Source: Albimonas sp051747505 (GTDB lineage Bacteria; Pseudomonadota; Alphaproteobacteria; Rhodobacterales; Rhodobacteraceae). Taken from it: a DNA stretch of 12,319 nucleotides. The position numbers and the translations under genes are program-made. The stretch is taken from NCBI GenBank assembly GCA_051747505.1, contig JBNJGE010000093.1:1-12319 (forward strand). Direction: 5' to 3'. Below the pieces are notes generated by a model that saw nothing but the letters and a program-made list of their open reading frames with translations, was not told where the DNA came from and did no database searches. The stretch's first letter is position 1, and each line of letters starts with the position of its first letter. Below are positions 1-8,502 of the stretch, piece by piece.

Positions 1-348
1 CTTCAGCGCCTCCGAGCCGTATTTCAGGATCGCCGGCCCGATCATGTTGATTCCGAAGGAGCGCAGCGGCGGCCGCGCGGTGATGCGGTCCATCTCCTGG
101 CGCAGCACCTTGGCCTGGGCGCGGGTCAGCCCGCCGCCGCCGTATTCCGTCGGCCATTCCGGCGCGGTCCAGCCCTTTTCGGCCATCCGCTCCAGCCACA
201 GGCGCTGGTCCTCGCTCTGGAACTCCCATTTGCGCCCTCCCCAGCAGATGTCGGCGTCGCTGCGCATCGGCTCGCGCATGGCCGGCGGGCAGTTGGCCTC
301 CAGCCAGTCGCGGACCTCCATGCGGAAGTCCTGCAGATCGTCGAACAC
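1..348 (-). CDS. Acyl-CoA dehydrogenase, N-terminal part (cut by window edge)
   Basis: The visible 116 residues form the alpha-helical N-terminal domain of an acyl-CoA dehydrogenase, a cytosolic FAD enzyme that desaturates acyl-CoA thioesters. The translation begins MFDDLQDFRMEVRDWLEANC and continues through KGWTAPEWPTEYGGGGLT, a typical stretch of this family (E-GW-AP-WP-EYGG-G-S/T). It then reads FGINMIGPAILKYG, which matches the helix-loop before the FAD-binding middle domain. The catalytic base and flavin contacts lie beyond the edge, so the substrate class cannot be judged. I chose the GTG at 346-348 because GGAGGA lies six bases upstream. The next ATG, ten codons in, has no comparable ribosome binding site and would remove the first helix. 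The gene follows pfkB by 97 bases on the same strand and may be cotranscribed. The family call is secure; the exact start is likely. Confidence 0.88.
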   Translation of the reverse strand, partial: MFDDLQDFRMEVRDWLEANCPPAMREPMRSDADICWGGRKWEFQSEDQRLWLERMAEKGWTAPEWPTEYGGGGLTRAQAKVLRQEMDRITARPPLRSFGINMIGPAILKYGSEALK

Positions 349-371
349 GGCGTCTCCTCCCGTCGTCTCCG

Positions 372-389
372 CCCGCGCCGGGGCGCGGG
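372..389 (-). other. GC-rich hairpin between pfkB and the acyl-CoA dehydrogenase
   Basis: CCCGCGCC at 372-379 and GGCGCGGG at 382-389 are perfect inverted repeats, forming a seven-pair stem with a four-base loop. The hairpin lies 11 bases upstream of the dehydrogenase ribosome binding site and has no U-tract in the direction of transcription. It could be a factor-assisted intercistronic terminator, a 5' UTR structure or chance in GC-rich DNA. The only AT-rich pocket of this gap, 403-409 (TATGTAT on the minus strand), could hold a -10 element, but no convincing -35 box accompanies it. Confidence 0.25.
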
Positions 390-446
390 GTTTGCGGCGA
401 GGATACATACCGGCGCGCAGGCCCGCCAGACGGCGCGCCGCGCCTT

Positions 447-1391
447 TCAAAGCTTGCGGCAGACCACCTCCGGCAGGGCCTCCTCCGTGCCCTCCCTGCT
501 GCAAAGCTCCGTCGCCGGCGTGGTCACGGCCGAGCTTGCGGCGGCCATGGCGAGCCTGAGCGCCTCGGGGAAGGGCCGCGCCTCCACCAGCCCCAGCACC
601 AGCCCGGCCACGAAGCTGTCGCCGGCGCCGGTGGAGGAGACGATCTCGCGCCTGGGCGGGATCACCCGCCAGGCCCCCTCCTCCGTCGCCCCCACCGCGC
701 CGTCGCCGCCGATGGTCACCACCCCCACCTTCGCCGAGCCGCGGGCCACGAGGTCGCGCGCCAGCCGCTCCGCCTCCGGCTCGCCCACCGTCTCGAGGCC
801 GAGAACGTCCGCCGCCTCGTGCCGGTCCATCCGCAGCAGGTAGACCCCGTCCTCGCTGCTCGCCGCCGACTCCAGCGCCTTGCCGGAGGTGTCGAGCGCC
901 AGCTTCGCCCCGGCCCGCGCCGCCGCGGCCGCGAGACGGGCGGCGAAGTCCGCCGGCAGGCCAGGCGGCTGGCTGCCGCTGAGCACGACCCAGTCGCCCG
1001 CGCCCATCAGATCCTCCAGCTTCTCGAGCGCCCGGCGGCAGCTGTCCTCCGACCATCGCGTCCCCGGCAGGACGAAGCGGTACTGCCGCCCCGCGCTGCG
1101 GTCATGCACCGCGAAGCTCTCGCGCGTGTCGCCCGCGCCCTCGAACCAGACGGCCGAGAGGCCCTCCCGCTCCAGCAGCATGCGGTAGGCCATGCCCAGC
1201 GCCCCGCCCACGGCGATGAAGGCGCGGCTGTCGCGCCCGAACTTCGCCAGCGCGCGCGAGACGTTCGCCCCGCCCCCGCCGGGGTCGAGGCGGGGCGTCT
1301 CGCAGCGCAGCTTCACGTCGGGCTCCAGACGCTCGACGCCGGTGGTGACGTCGAGCGCGGGGTTGAGGGTGATGGTCAGGATGCCGCTCAT
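447..1391 (-). CDS. pfkB: 6-phosphofructokinase, Pfk-2/PfkB type (ribokinase superfamily)
   Basis: This 314-residue cytosolic kinase is predicted to phosphorylate fructose 6-phosphate, or a related sugar phosphate, with ATP. Its length and order follow E. coli Pfk-2. It starts with LTITLNPALD (5-14), then KLRC with Lys27, DPGGGGANVSRA (36-47) for sugar binding, YRFVLPG (104-110), LSGSQPPG (137-144), and the anion-hole/catalytic motif GAGDS (255-259) with Asp258 as base. The tail keeps the Pfk-2-like LCS (296-298). The NXXE motif, which helps place Mg-ATP, is changed: the usual KPNxxE reads RMDRHE, giving D189-R-H-E192. Tagatose-6-phosphate or 1-phosphofructokinase activity remains possible, since these subfamilies are close. 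The start overlaps the stop of a 12-codon leader ORF, and the ATG itself has only a weak GAAGAG nine bases upstream. The neighbouring genes belong to acyl-CoA metabolism and give no glycolytic context. Confidence 0.88.
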   Translation of the reverse strand: MSGILTITLNPALDVTTGVERLEPDVKLRCETPRLDPGGGGANVSRALAKFGRDSRAFIAVGGALGMAYRMLLEREGLSAVWFEGAGDTRESFAVHDRSAGRQYRFVLPGTRWSEDSCRRALEKLEDLMGAGDWVVLSGSQPPGLPADFAARLAAAAARAGAKLALDTSGKALESAASSEDGVYLLRMDRHEAADVLGLETVGEPEAERLARDLVARGSAKVGVVTIGGDGAVGATEEGAWRVIPPRREIVSSTGAGDSFVAGLVLGLVEARPFPEALRLAMAAASSAVTTPATELCSREGTEEALPEVVCRKL

Positions 1392-1426
1392 GGGCGGGGG
1401 CTCTTCGCGGCGCGGCGTGCGGGCAT
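1388..1426 (-). CDS. Possible 12-residue leader peptide translationally coupled to pfkB
   Basis: A short frame, MPARRAAKSPRP then TGA, ends so that its stop overlaps the pfkB start codon (ATGA at 1388-1391). It has the strongest ribosome binding site in this leader, GGAGGA at 1435-1440, eight bases before its ATG. pfkB itself has only a weak purine run before its ATG. No start codon in the pfkB frame lies close enough to use the GGAGGA site. The simplest reading is that ribosomes load at the leader and reinitiate at pfkB. The peptide is arginine-, alanine- and proline-rich and resembles no protein I know. It shows no run of a single regulatory amino acid of the classical attenuation kind. Chance cannot be excluded for so short a frame. 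Confidence 0.4.
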   Translation of the reverse strand: MPARRAAKSPRP

Positions 1427-1446
1427 AACGGCGCTCCTCCTTGCGT

Positions 1447-1467
1447 TCCGCCTTGAACCTAGGCGGA
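1447..1467. promoter_or_regulatory. Inverted repeat TCCGCCT-N7-AGGCGGA in the pfkB / acyl-CoA synthetase divergent region
   Basis: Two perfect seven-base arms, 1447-1453 and 1461-1467, flank a seven-base spacer containing TGAACCT. The repeat lies in the divergent region between pfkB and the acyl-CoA synthetase gene, 20 bases before the pfkB leader ATG. It could be an operator or a stem-loop in the pfkB 5' UTR. The rest of the 237-base gap (1427-1663) is GC-rich and holds no promoter I can support. The one TA-rich spot, GGTAAT at 1562-1567, lacks a good -35 partner. Confidence 0.3.
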
Positions 1468-1663
1468 GGTCGCGCCCTCCGACAGGGTCACGGCGCCGCC
1501 GCAACGCCGCCCGGGGCGCGGATGTTCCCCGGCGCCCGTCTCGCCCGCGCCCGCCGCCTGTGGTAATCGGCCCCCGGCCCGTGCCGAGCGCGCAGGCCCA
1601 TGCGACCGCAGCCCGCGCCCGTCCGCTCCCGGACCGCGCCCCCGCGAGGAAGACCCCGGCCCG

Positions 1664-3274
<1,611 letters not shown>

Positions 3275-3301
3275 ACGGCGGTCGGGCCGCGGAGGGGGGC
3301 C

Positions 3302-4495
3302 ATGGGTGCCGAACGCTACGACACCGTCATCCTGGGCGCCGGCGCCGCGGGCATGATGTGCGCCGCCCATGCCGGCGCGCGCGGGGGCCGCGTGCTGGTC
3401 CTCGATCACGCCAAGGCGCCGGGAGAGAAGATCCGCATCTCCGGCGGCGGGCGCTGCAACTTCACCAACCTCCATGCTGGGCCGGAGAACTTCCTCTCCG
3501 CCAACCCGCATTTCTGCAAGTCCGCGCTGGGGCGCTACACCCAGTGGGACTTCATCGAGCTCGTCGGCCGGCACGGCATCGCCTGGCACGAGAAGACCCT
3601 CGGCCAGCTCTTCTGCAACGGCTCCGCGCGCGAGATCATCGCCATGCTGCTGGCGGAGATGGACCGCGCCGGCGCCGAGCTGCGCCTCTCCACCGCCCTC
3701 GAGGACATCGAGCGCGCCCCCGAGGGCTGGCGCCTGCGCCTCTCGGACGGGTCGCGGATCGAGGCCCGCCGCTTCGTCATCGCCTGCGGCGGCAAGTCGA
3801 TCCCGAAGATGGGCGCCACCGGCTTCGGGCTTGAACTGGCCGCCCGCTTCGGCCTGCCCGCGACGGAGACGCGCCCCGCCCTCGTCCCCCTGACCTTCGG
3901 GGAGGAGGCCGGGCTGAAACCCCTTGCCGGCGTCAGCGCCCCCGCCCGCGTCAGCGGCGGCGGCGCGCGCTTCGAGGAGGCGGTCCTGTTCACCCATCGC
4001 GGCCTCTCCGGCCCGGCGATCCTCCAAGTTTCCTCCTACTGGCGAGAGGGGGAGGCGATCACCCTCGATCTCGCCCCCGGCGGCGGCCTGCTCGAGGCGC
4101 TGCGCGAGAAACGCGGGCGGGAGGGCCGCAAGGCCATCGCCACCGCGCTCTCCGAACATCTGCCGAAACGCCTCGCCGAACACGCCGTCGCCCGGACCAG
4201 CCTGCGCGGCAACCTCGCCGACCAGTCGGACGCCAAGCTGCGCCTGCTGGTCGAGGCCGTCTCCGCCTGGGAGCTGCGCCCCGTCGGCACCGAGGGCTAC
4301 CGCACCGCCGAGGTCATGCTGGGCGGCGTGGACACCGCCGGGCTCGACTCGCGCACGATGGAGGCCCGCGAGGTCCCCGGCCTCTTCGTCATCGGCGAGG
4401 CGGTGGACGTCACCGGCTGGCTGGGCGGCTACAACTTCCAGTGGGCCTGGTCCTCCGGCTGGGCCGCGGGGACGGAGATCGCCGCGCGCGGCTGA
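3302..4495 (+). CDS. yhiN: YhiN/HI0933-family FAD-dependent oxidoreductase (BaiN-like)
   Basis: The 397-residue protein matches E. coli YhiN closely along its whole length. The N-terminal FAD-binding fold has ILGAGAAG (10-17) and the family signature GGGRCNFTN (48-56). It continues with NPHFCKSALGRYTQWDF (68-84) and WHEKTLGQLFCNGSA (95-109). LFTHRGLSGPAILQ (229-242) and the C-terminal GEAVDVTGWLGGYN (365-378), followed by FQWAWSSG, close the flavin site. Proteins of this family are soluble flavoproteins of poorly defined substrate; the clostridial relative BaiN was assigned to bile-acid metabolism. It begins 27 bases after the synthetase stop and is preceded by GGAGGGGG, so it is probably in the same operon. 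Association with an acyl-CoA pathway is suggested only by position. The family assignment is firm; the reaction is unknown. Confidence 0.9.
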   Translation: MGAERYDTVILGAGAAGMMCAAHAGARGGRVLVLDHAKAPGEKIRISGGGRCNFTNLHAGPENFLSANPHFCKSALGRYTQWDFIELVGRHGIAWHEKTLGQLFCNGSAREIIAMLLAEMDRAGAELRLSTALEDIERAPEGWRLRLSDGSRIEARRFVIACGGKSIPKMGATGFGLELAARFGLPATETRPALVPLTFGEEAGLKPLAGVSAPARVSGGGARFEEAVLFTHRGLSGPAILQVSSYWREGEAITLDLAPGGGLLEALREKRGREGRKAIATALSEHLPKRLAEHAVARTSLRGNLADQSDAKLRLLVEAVSAWELRPVGTEGYRTAEVMLGGVDTAGLDSRTMEAREVPGLFVIGEAVDVTGWLGGYNFQWAWSSGWAAGTEIAARG

Positions 4496-4569
4496 GGGGG
4501 CTTGCGGCCCGGCGCGCGCCCGGGGACCATGCGCCCCGCGCCCGCCAGAAGGCCGCCAGGGAGAACTCC

Positions 4570-6225
4570 ATGACCGCGCTCGACCCCCACGCCTACGCCA
4601 CGCACGAGGTGCTCAACCAGCCCGAGCCGCTGGAGGATTACGACGCCTACGCCGCCGACCCGGTGCTGCGCGCCATCGTGGCCGCCTTCGACGCCGGCTG
4701 GGCCGCGGACCGGCTGCACGCCGCCGGGCGCACCGTCGGCGCCGCCGACACCCAGGCGCTGGCCCGCCAGGCCAACCGCGTGACGCCCGAGCTGCGCACC
4801 CATGACCGCTTCGGCCGGCGCATCGACGAGATCGAGTTCCACCCCGCCTGGCACGAGCTGATGCGCCGGGCCATCGCCGACGAGACCCACTCCCTCCCCT
4901 GGACCGACCCGCGGCCCGGGGCGCAGGTGGCGCGCGGCGCGCTCTCATACCTGTGGAACCAGGGGGAGAACGGCATCTGCTGCCCGCTGGGCATGACCTA
5001 CTCCGCCATCCCCGTCCTGCAGAAAGACGCGGAGCACTGGACAAAGTGGGGCGAGCTCGTCACCTCCGCCCGCCACGACCCGCGCCAGATCCGCGCCGCG
5101 GACAAGACGGGGGCCACGGTAGGCATGGCGATGACAGAGAAGCAGGGCGGCTCCGACCTGCGCCGCACCCAGACGCAGGCCGAGCCGAACGGTGACGGAA
5201 CCTGGAGCCTCGTCGGCCACAAATGGTTCTTCTCCGTCCCCCATTCCGACGTGTTCCTGACGCTGGCCCAGACCGAGGAGGGCGTCTCCTGCTTCGTCGT
5301 GCCCGGCTGGCTGGAGGACGGCAGCCGCAACCGCCTGATGATCCAGCGGCTGAAGGACAAGGCCGGCAACCGCTCCAACGCCTCCTCGGAGGTCGAATTC
5401 CGCGGCGCCATCGCCCGCATGATCGGCGAGCCCGGCCGCGGCATCCGCACCGGGCTGGAGATGAACCACTACACCCGGCTGGACTTCGCCGTGGGCTCCG
5501 CCGGACTGATGCGCCAGGCGGTGGCGCAGGCCGCGCATCACACCTCCCAGCGCCGGGCCTTCCAGAAGCCGCTGATCGACCAGCCGATCATGGCCAACGT
5601 GGTCGCCGACCTGTCGCTGGAGGCCGAGGCGGCGGCCTGGCTCGCCTTCCGCGTCAGCGCCGCGCTGGACCGCGAGGACGCCGACCCGGCCGAGCGCCTG
5701 CTGGGCCGCCTCGGCGCCCCCATCGCGAAATACTGGGTGTGCAAGCGCGCCCCGGCGGTCGCGGTGGAGGCGCTGGAATGCCACGGCGGCAACGGCTTCA
5801 TCGAGGACCACCTGATGGCCCGCCTCTACCGCGAGGCGCCGCTCAACGGCATCTGGGAAGGCACCGGCAACGTCATCTGCCTCGACGTGCTGCGCGCGAT
5901 GCAGCGCGAGCCCGACAGCCTCCCCGCCCTGCTGGACGAACTGCGCCGGGCGACGGGCGCGGATCGCCGCTACGACGCCTTCCTCGAGGCGCAGGAGGCC
6001 GAGCTGACCGACCTCGCCGCGCAGGAGGGGCAGGCCCGCCGTCTGGTGGAGAAGCTGGCGCTGGCCCTCTCCGCCTCCCTCCTCATCCGCCACGCGCCCC
6101 CGGAGGTGGCCGACGCCTTCGTCGCCACCCGCCTCGCCGGCGGTTGGTCCGGCCATTTCGGCGACCTGCCCCCGGGCGCCGACGCCGCCCGCATCGCCCG
6201 CCGCGCGATCCCCGAACTCGCCTGA
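4570..6225 (+). CDS. aidB: AidB-type acyl-CoA dehydrogenase (isovaleryl-CoA dehydrogenase-like)
   Basis: The 551-residue product aligns throughout with E. coli AidB, an FAD flavoprotein of the acyl-CoA dehydrogenase superfamily with weak isovaleryl-CoA activity and DNA-binding ability. Marker stretches are VLNQPEPLEDYD (14-25), GMAMTEKQGGSD (185-196), GHKWFFSVPHSD (216-227), RLKDKAGNRSNAS (260-272) and LYREAPLNGIWEGTGN (419-434). E430 sits at the catalytic-base position. The additional C-terminal helical domain typical of AidB is present after about residue 440. The ATG at 4570 was preferred over the upstream in-frame ATG at 4441, which lies inside the yhiN gene. It has AGGGAGA a few bases before it and the product begins like AidB. 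Gene position between yhiN and a CMD-family gene, downstream of a CoA ligase, favours a metabolic role. Alkylation protection, as in E. coli, remains possible. Confidence 0.9.
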   Translation: MTALDPHAYATHEVLNQPEPLEDYDAYAADPVLRAIVAAFDAGWAADRLHAAGRTVGAADTQALARQANRVTPELRTHDRFGRRIDEIEFHPAWHELMRRAIADETHSLPWTDPRPGAQVARGALSYLWNQGENGICCPLGMTYSAIPVLQKDAEHWTKWGELVTSARHDPRQIRAADKTGATVGMAMTEKQGGSDLRRTQTQAEPNGDGTWSLVGHKWFFSVPHSDVFLTLAQTEEGVSCFVVPGWLEDGSRNRLMIQRLKDKAGNRSNASSEVEFRGAIARMIGEPGRGIRTGLEMNHYTRLDFAVGSAGLMRQAVAQAAHHTSQRRAFQKPLIDQPIMANVVADLSLEAEAAAWLAFRVSAALDREDADPAERLLGRLGAPIAKYWVCKRAPAVAVEALECHGGNGFIEDHLMARLYREAPLNGIWEGTGNVICLDVLRAMQREPDSLPALLDELRRATGADRRYDAFLEAQEAELTDLAAQEGQARRLVEKLALALSASLLIRHAPPEVADAFVATRLAGGWSGHFGDLPPGADAARIARRAIPELA

Positions 6226-6248
6226 CCCGCCGCCAAAGGAGACACCCC

Positions 6249-6803
6249 ATGCCGCGCATCCAGCCGCCCGCCCCCGAAGACATGACGCCCGCGCAGCGGG
6301 AGATCCATGACGCCATCCTCTCCGGCCCCCGCGGGAGCGTCGCGGGACCGCTGGGCATCTGGCTCACCCGACCCGAGCTCGCGGCCCCCGCCCAGGCGCT
6401 GGGGCGCTACTGCCGCTTCGACTCCGCCCTGCCCCCCGAGCTGAGCGAGATCGCCATCTGCATCGTCGGCCGCTTCTGGCGCGCCGAATACGAGTGGTGG
6501 GCGCACAAGCGCATGGCGCTGGATGCCGGCGTCTCCCGCGAGGTCCTCGACGCCATCCGCGACGGGGACGTGCCGCCGCTGCAGGACGCAAAGGCGGAGG
6601 CCGTCTACGACGTCACCGTCGCGCTCCTGCACGACAAACGGCTGGACAAGACCCTCTACGACCGGGCGCTGGCCGCCCTCGGCCAGGACGCCCTCGTCGA
6701 TCTGGTCGCGATCGTCGGCTACTACTGCCTCGTCTCCGTGACCCTCAACGCCTTCGAGGTGGAGCTGCCCGAGGGCGAGACCTCCGAGCTCAGCCCAGCC
6801 TGA
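6249..6803 (+). CDS. Carboxymuconolactone decarboxylase (CMD) family protein lacking the CxxC pair
   Basis: This 184-residue, all-helical protein fits the CMD/AhpD-like superfamily. It opens with PAPEDMTPAQREIHDAI (7-23), has PELSEIAICIVG (63-74), and the core EYEWWAHKRMALDAG (80-94). It ends with a helix containing LVDLVAIVGYYCLVS (149-163). The AhpD-type redox centre (E-x-C-x-x-C-x-x-x-H) is not present: E80 and H86 remain, but tryptophans stand where cysteines would be. It is therefore unlikely to be a thiol peroxidase and resembles the decarboxylase-like branch, whose members mostly have no proven reaction. The start has AAAGGAG seven bases upstream. It lies 23 bases after the AidB-type gene and is the last gene of the run. 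Its 3' end overlaps the 3' end of the opposing SDR gene by 14 bases. Confidence 0.85.
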   Translation: MPRIQPPAPEDMTPAQREIHDAILSGPRGSVAGPLGIWLTRPELAAPAQALGRYCRFDSALPPELSEIAICIVGRFWRAEYEWWAHKRMALDAGVSREVLDAIRDGDVPPLQDAKAEAVYDVTVALLHDKRLDKTLYDRALAALGQDALVDLVAIVGYYCLVSVTLNAFEVELPEGETSELSPA

Positions 6804-7617
6804 CGTCGTCGGCGAGCGCCGGAACCCGCCCCGCCGTCGCCCCCGCATCCACCGGCAGGATCGCCCCGGTGATCCAGCGCGCGGCATCCGTGCACAGGAA
6901 GGCGACGGCGTGGCCCACGTCCCAGCCCGTCCCCTCGGTCTGGAGCAGCGAACGCCTGCGCCGCGCCTCCCGCCGCTCCTCCGTCATGCCCCCCGCGACG
7001 ACCATCGGCGTGTGCACCATCCCCGGCGCCACGCAGTTGACCCGGATCCCCTCCGGCCCGTGATGGGCCGCCATGGCCCGGGTCATGTTGACCACCGCGC
7101 CCTTGGAGGTGGGGTAGAGCAGCCCCGGATGCCCGCCCTGCAGCCCGGCGACGGAGGCGAGGTTGACGATGGCGCCGCGCCCCCGCTCCCGCATGTGCGG
7201 GATGCACTGACGCGCCATCAGCATCATGGCGGTGACGTTGACGCGCAGCGCCGCCTCCCATTCGTCCGGATCGGTCTCCGGCGCCGGGGTCTTGGGGCCG
7301 GAGACGCCGACATTGTTGACCAGGATCTCCGGCCCGCCCCAGTTCTCCGCGGCCTCGGCCACCGTCTCCGCGACCTGCAACGCGTCGCTCACCTCGCAGG
7401 GCAGGGTCAGGGCCTCGCCGCCCTCGGCCTCGATCATGCGGGCGGTCTCGGCGGCGGCCTCCGCCTCGGAGTCGATCAGCCCCACCCGCGCGCCGAGCCG
7501 GGCGAGCAGGATCGCCGCCGCCCGCCCGTTGCCGATCCCCTCCCCGCGCGAGCCCGCGCCGGTGACCAGCGCCACGCGCCCCGTCAGGTCGTAGTCCCTC
7601 GCGAAATCCGGGTGCAT
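6790..7617 (-). CDS. Short-chain dehydrogenase/reductase (classical SDR), distal gene of SDR pair
   Basis: The 275-residue protein is a classical NAD(P)-dependent SDR acting on an alcohol/carbonyl pair. The nucleotide-binding loop is TGAGSRGEGIG (19-29), a version lengthened by three residues compared with TGxxxGxG, as seen in some SDR groups. It is followed by NNVG (101-104), catalytic N127, S155 and the Y168-P-T-S-K172 pair. CVAPGMVHTPM (195-205) shapes the substrate pocket, and ITGAILPVDAGA (249-260) is the usual C-terminal motif. An acidic residue (D49) at the end of the second strand suggests NAD(H) preference, by inference. The ATG lies 8 bases after the stop of the upstream SDR, and GAGGG overlaps that stop, so the two are almost certainly cotranscribed. 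The frame stays open further upstream, but that part is a shadow of the neighbouring SDR gene. Confidence 0.9.
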   Translation of the reverse strand: MHPDFARDYDLTGRVALVTGAGSRGEGIGNGRAAAILLARLGARVGLIDSEAEAAAETARMIEAEGGEALTLPCEVSDALQVAETVAEAAENWGGPEILVNNVGVSGPKTPAPETDPDEWEAALRVNVTAMMLMARQCIPHMRERGRGAIVNLASVAGLQGGHPGLLYPTSKGAVVNMTRAMAAHHGPEGIRVNCVAPGMVHTPMVVAGGMTEERREARRRRSLLQTEGTGWDVGHAVAFLCTDAARWITGAILPVDAGATAGRVPALADDVRLG

Positions 7618-7625
7618 GGCCGCCC

Positions 7626-8411
7626 TCAGCCTTTCGGCTTGGGCGCGGGGCCGTAGGCGAAGCCCGCATCCACGGTCAGCACCTCGCCGGTGATCTTGCG
7701 CGCCTCGACCAGAAACAGGATCGCGTCGGCCACGTCCTCGGCCGTGCACCAACTCCGCAGGGCGGCCTTGCCGGCGTAGGCGTCGCGCACCTTCGCGGCG
7801 GCGTCCGCGCCCAACCCCTCCTCGAACCAGCGGGTGTCGATCAGCCCCGGCGCCACGGCGTTCACCCGCACCTCGGGCGCCAGCACGCGGGCGAGCGAGC
7901 GGGTCAGGCTGTTCAGCGCGCCCTTGGAGGCGACATAGGGAATCGAGCTGCCCGAGCCCGTCTCGGCGGAGGCCGACGAGACGTTCACCACCGCCCCCCG
8001 GTCCGACCGGCGCAGCCAGGGCGCGCAGGCCCGCGCCATCTGGTAGGGGCCGACGACGTTGACCGCGTGGATGCGCGCGAAGTCCTCCGCGTTCTGCGCC
8101 TCCAGGTCGCCGAGCTCCGCGAACTGCGTCATGCCCGCGTTGTTCACCAGCCCGTCGATCCGCCCCCACAGGGCGGCGGCGTCCTCGGCCATGCGGCGGC
8201 AGTCGGCGTCCTCGGCCACGTCGCCCTGCAGGATCTCGGCCTCCGCCCCCAGCTTGCGGCAGGCGCTCGCGGTCTCCTCGGCCTCGCGCGCGCTGCGGCG
8301 GTAGTTGAGCGCCAGGTTCCAGCCGCGTCCGGCCAGCGCGCGGGCGGTCGCCGCCCCCACGCCGGTGCCGCCGCCGGTGATAAGGGCCACGGGCCGATCC
8401 GTCTGCGCCAT
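7626..8411 (-). CDS. Short-chain dehydrogenase/reductase (FabG-like), first gene of SDR pair
   Basis: The 261-residue product is a FabG-like classical SDR. It has ITGGGTGVG (11-19) for the cofactor, a D64-V65 pair that contacts adenine, and NNAG (90-93). Catalytic residues are N118, S146 and Y159 with K163. VNAVAPGLIDT (183-193) and ITGEVLTVDAGFAYG (240-254) complete the fold. N36, Y37 and R38-R39 after the second strand favour NADP(H), inferred by analogy with FabG. The upstream region has GGAGGGGAGGAG before the ATG, a strong ribosome binding site. The next SDR gene follows within 8 bases. The pair may perform successive or opposite-stereochemistry steps on the same metabolite. A housekeeping FabG is unlikely because no fab genes are adjacent. 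Confidence 0.9.
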   Translation of the reverse strand: MAQTDRPVALITGGGTGVGAATARALAGRGWNLALNYRRSAREAEETASACRKLGAEAEILQGDVAEDADCRRMAEDAAALWGRIDGLVNNAGMTQFAELGDLEAQNAEDFARIHAVNVVGPYQMARACAPWLRRSDRGAVVNVSSASAETGSGSSIPYVASKGALNSLTRSLARVLAPEVRVNAVAPGLIDTRWFEEGLGADAAAKVRDAYAGKAALRSWCTAEDVADAILFLVEARKITGEVLTVDAGFAYGPAPKPKG

Positions 8412-8477
8412 CGTCTCTCCTCCCCTCCTGCGAGCCGAGTCATCCGCCCGGCGCCGCGCTCACTCTGCGCGAGCCGC

Positions 8478-8489
8478 GGCCCCGGGGCC
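8478..8489. repeat. 12-bp perfect palindrome GGCCCCGGGGCC in divergent region
   Basis: A 12-base palindrome lies in the 196-base gap between the divergent SDR and quinone oxidoreductase genes. A second, shorter CCCCGGGG is at 8517-8524. These could be operator half-sites, but such sequences arise easily by chance at this GC content. Confidence 0.2.
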
Positions 8490-8502
8490 AGCCCCGCCGC
8501 CA

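Noticed and set aside
4441..4569. A longer start for the AidB-type gene, overlapping yhiN
   Set aside because: The extra 43 residues are arginine-rich and unlike AidB N-termini. The ATG at 4570 has a proper ribosome binding site and gives the expected beginning.
6790..8169. A 459-residue version of the distal SDR extended through the upstream SDR gene
   Set aside because: The N-terminal 184 residues are an out-of-frame reading of the upstream SDR. The real protein starts at the ATG at 7617, where SDR similarity begins.
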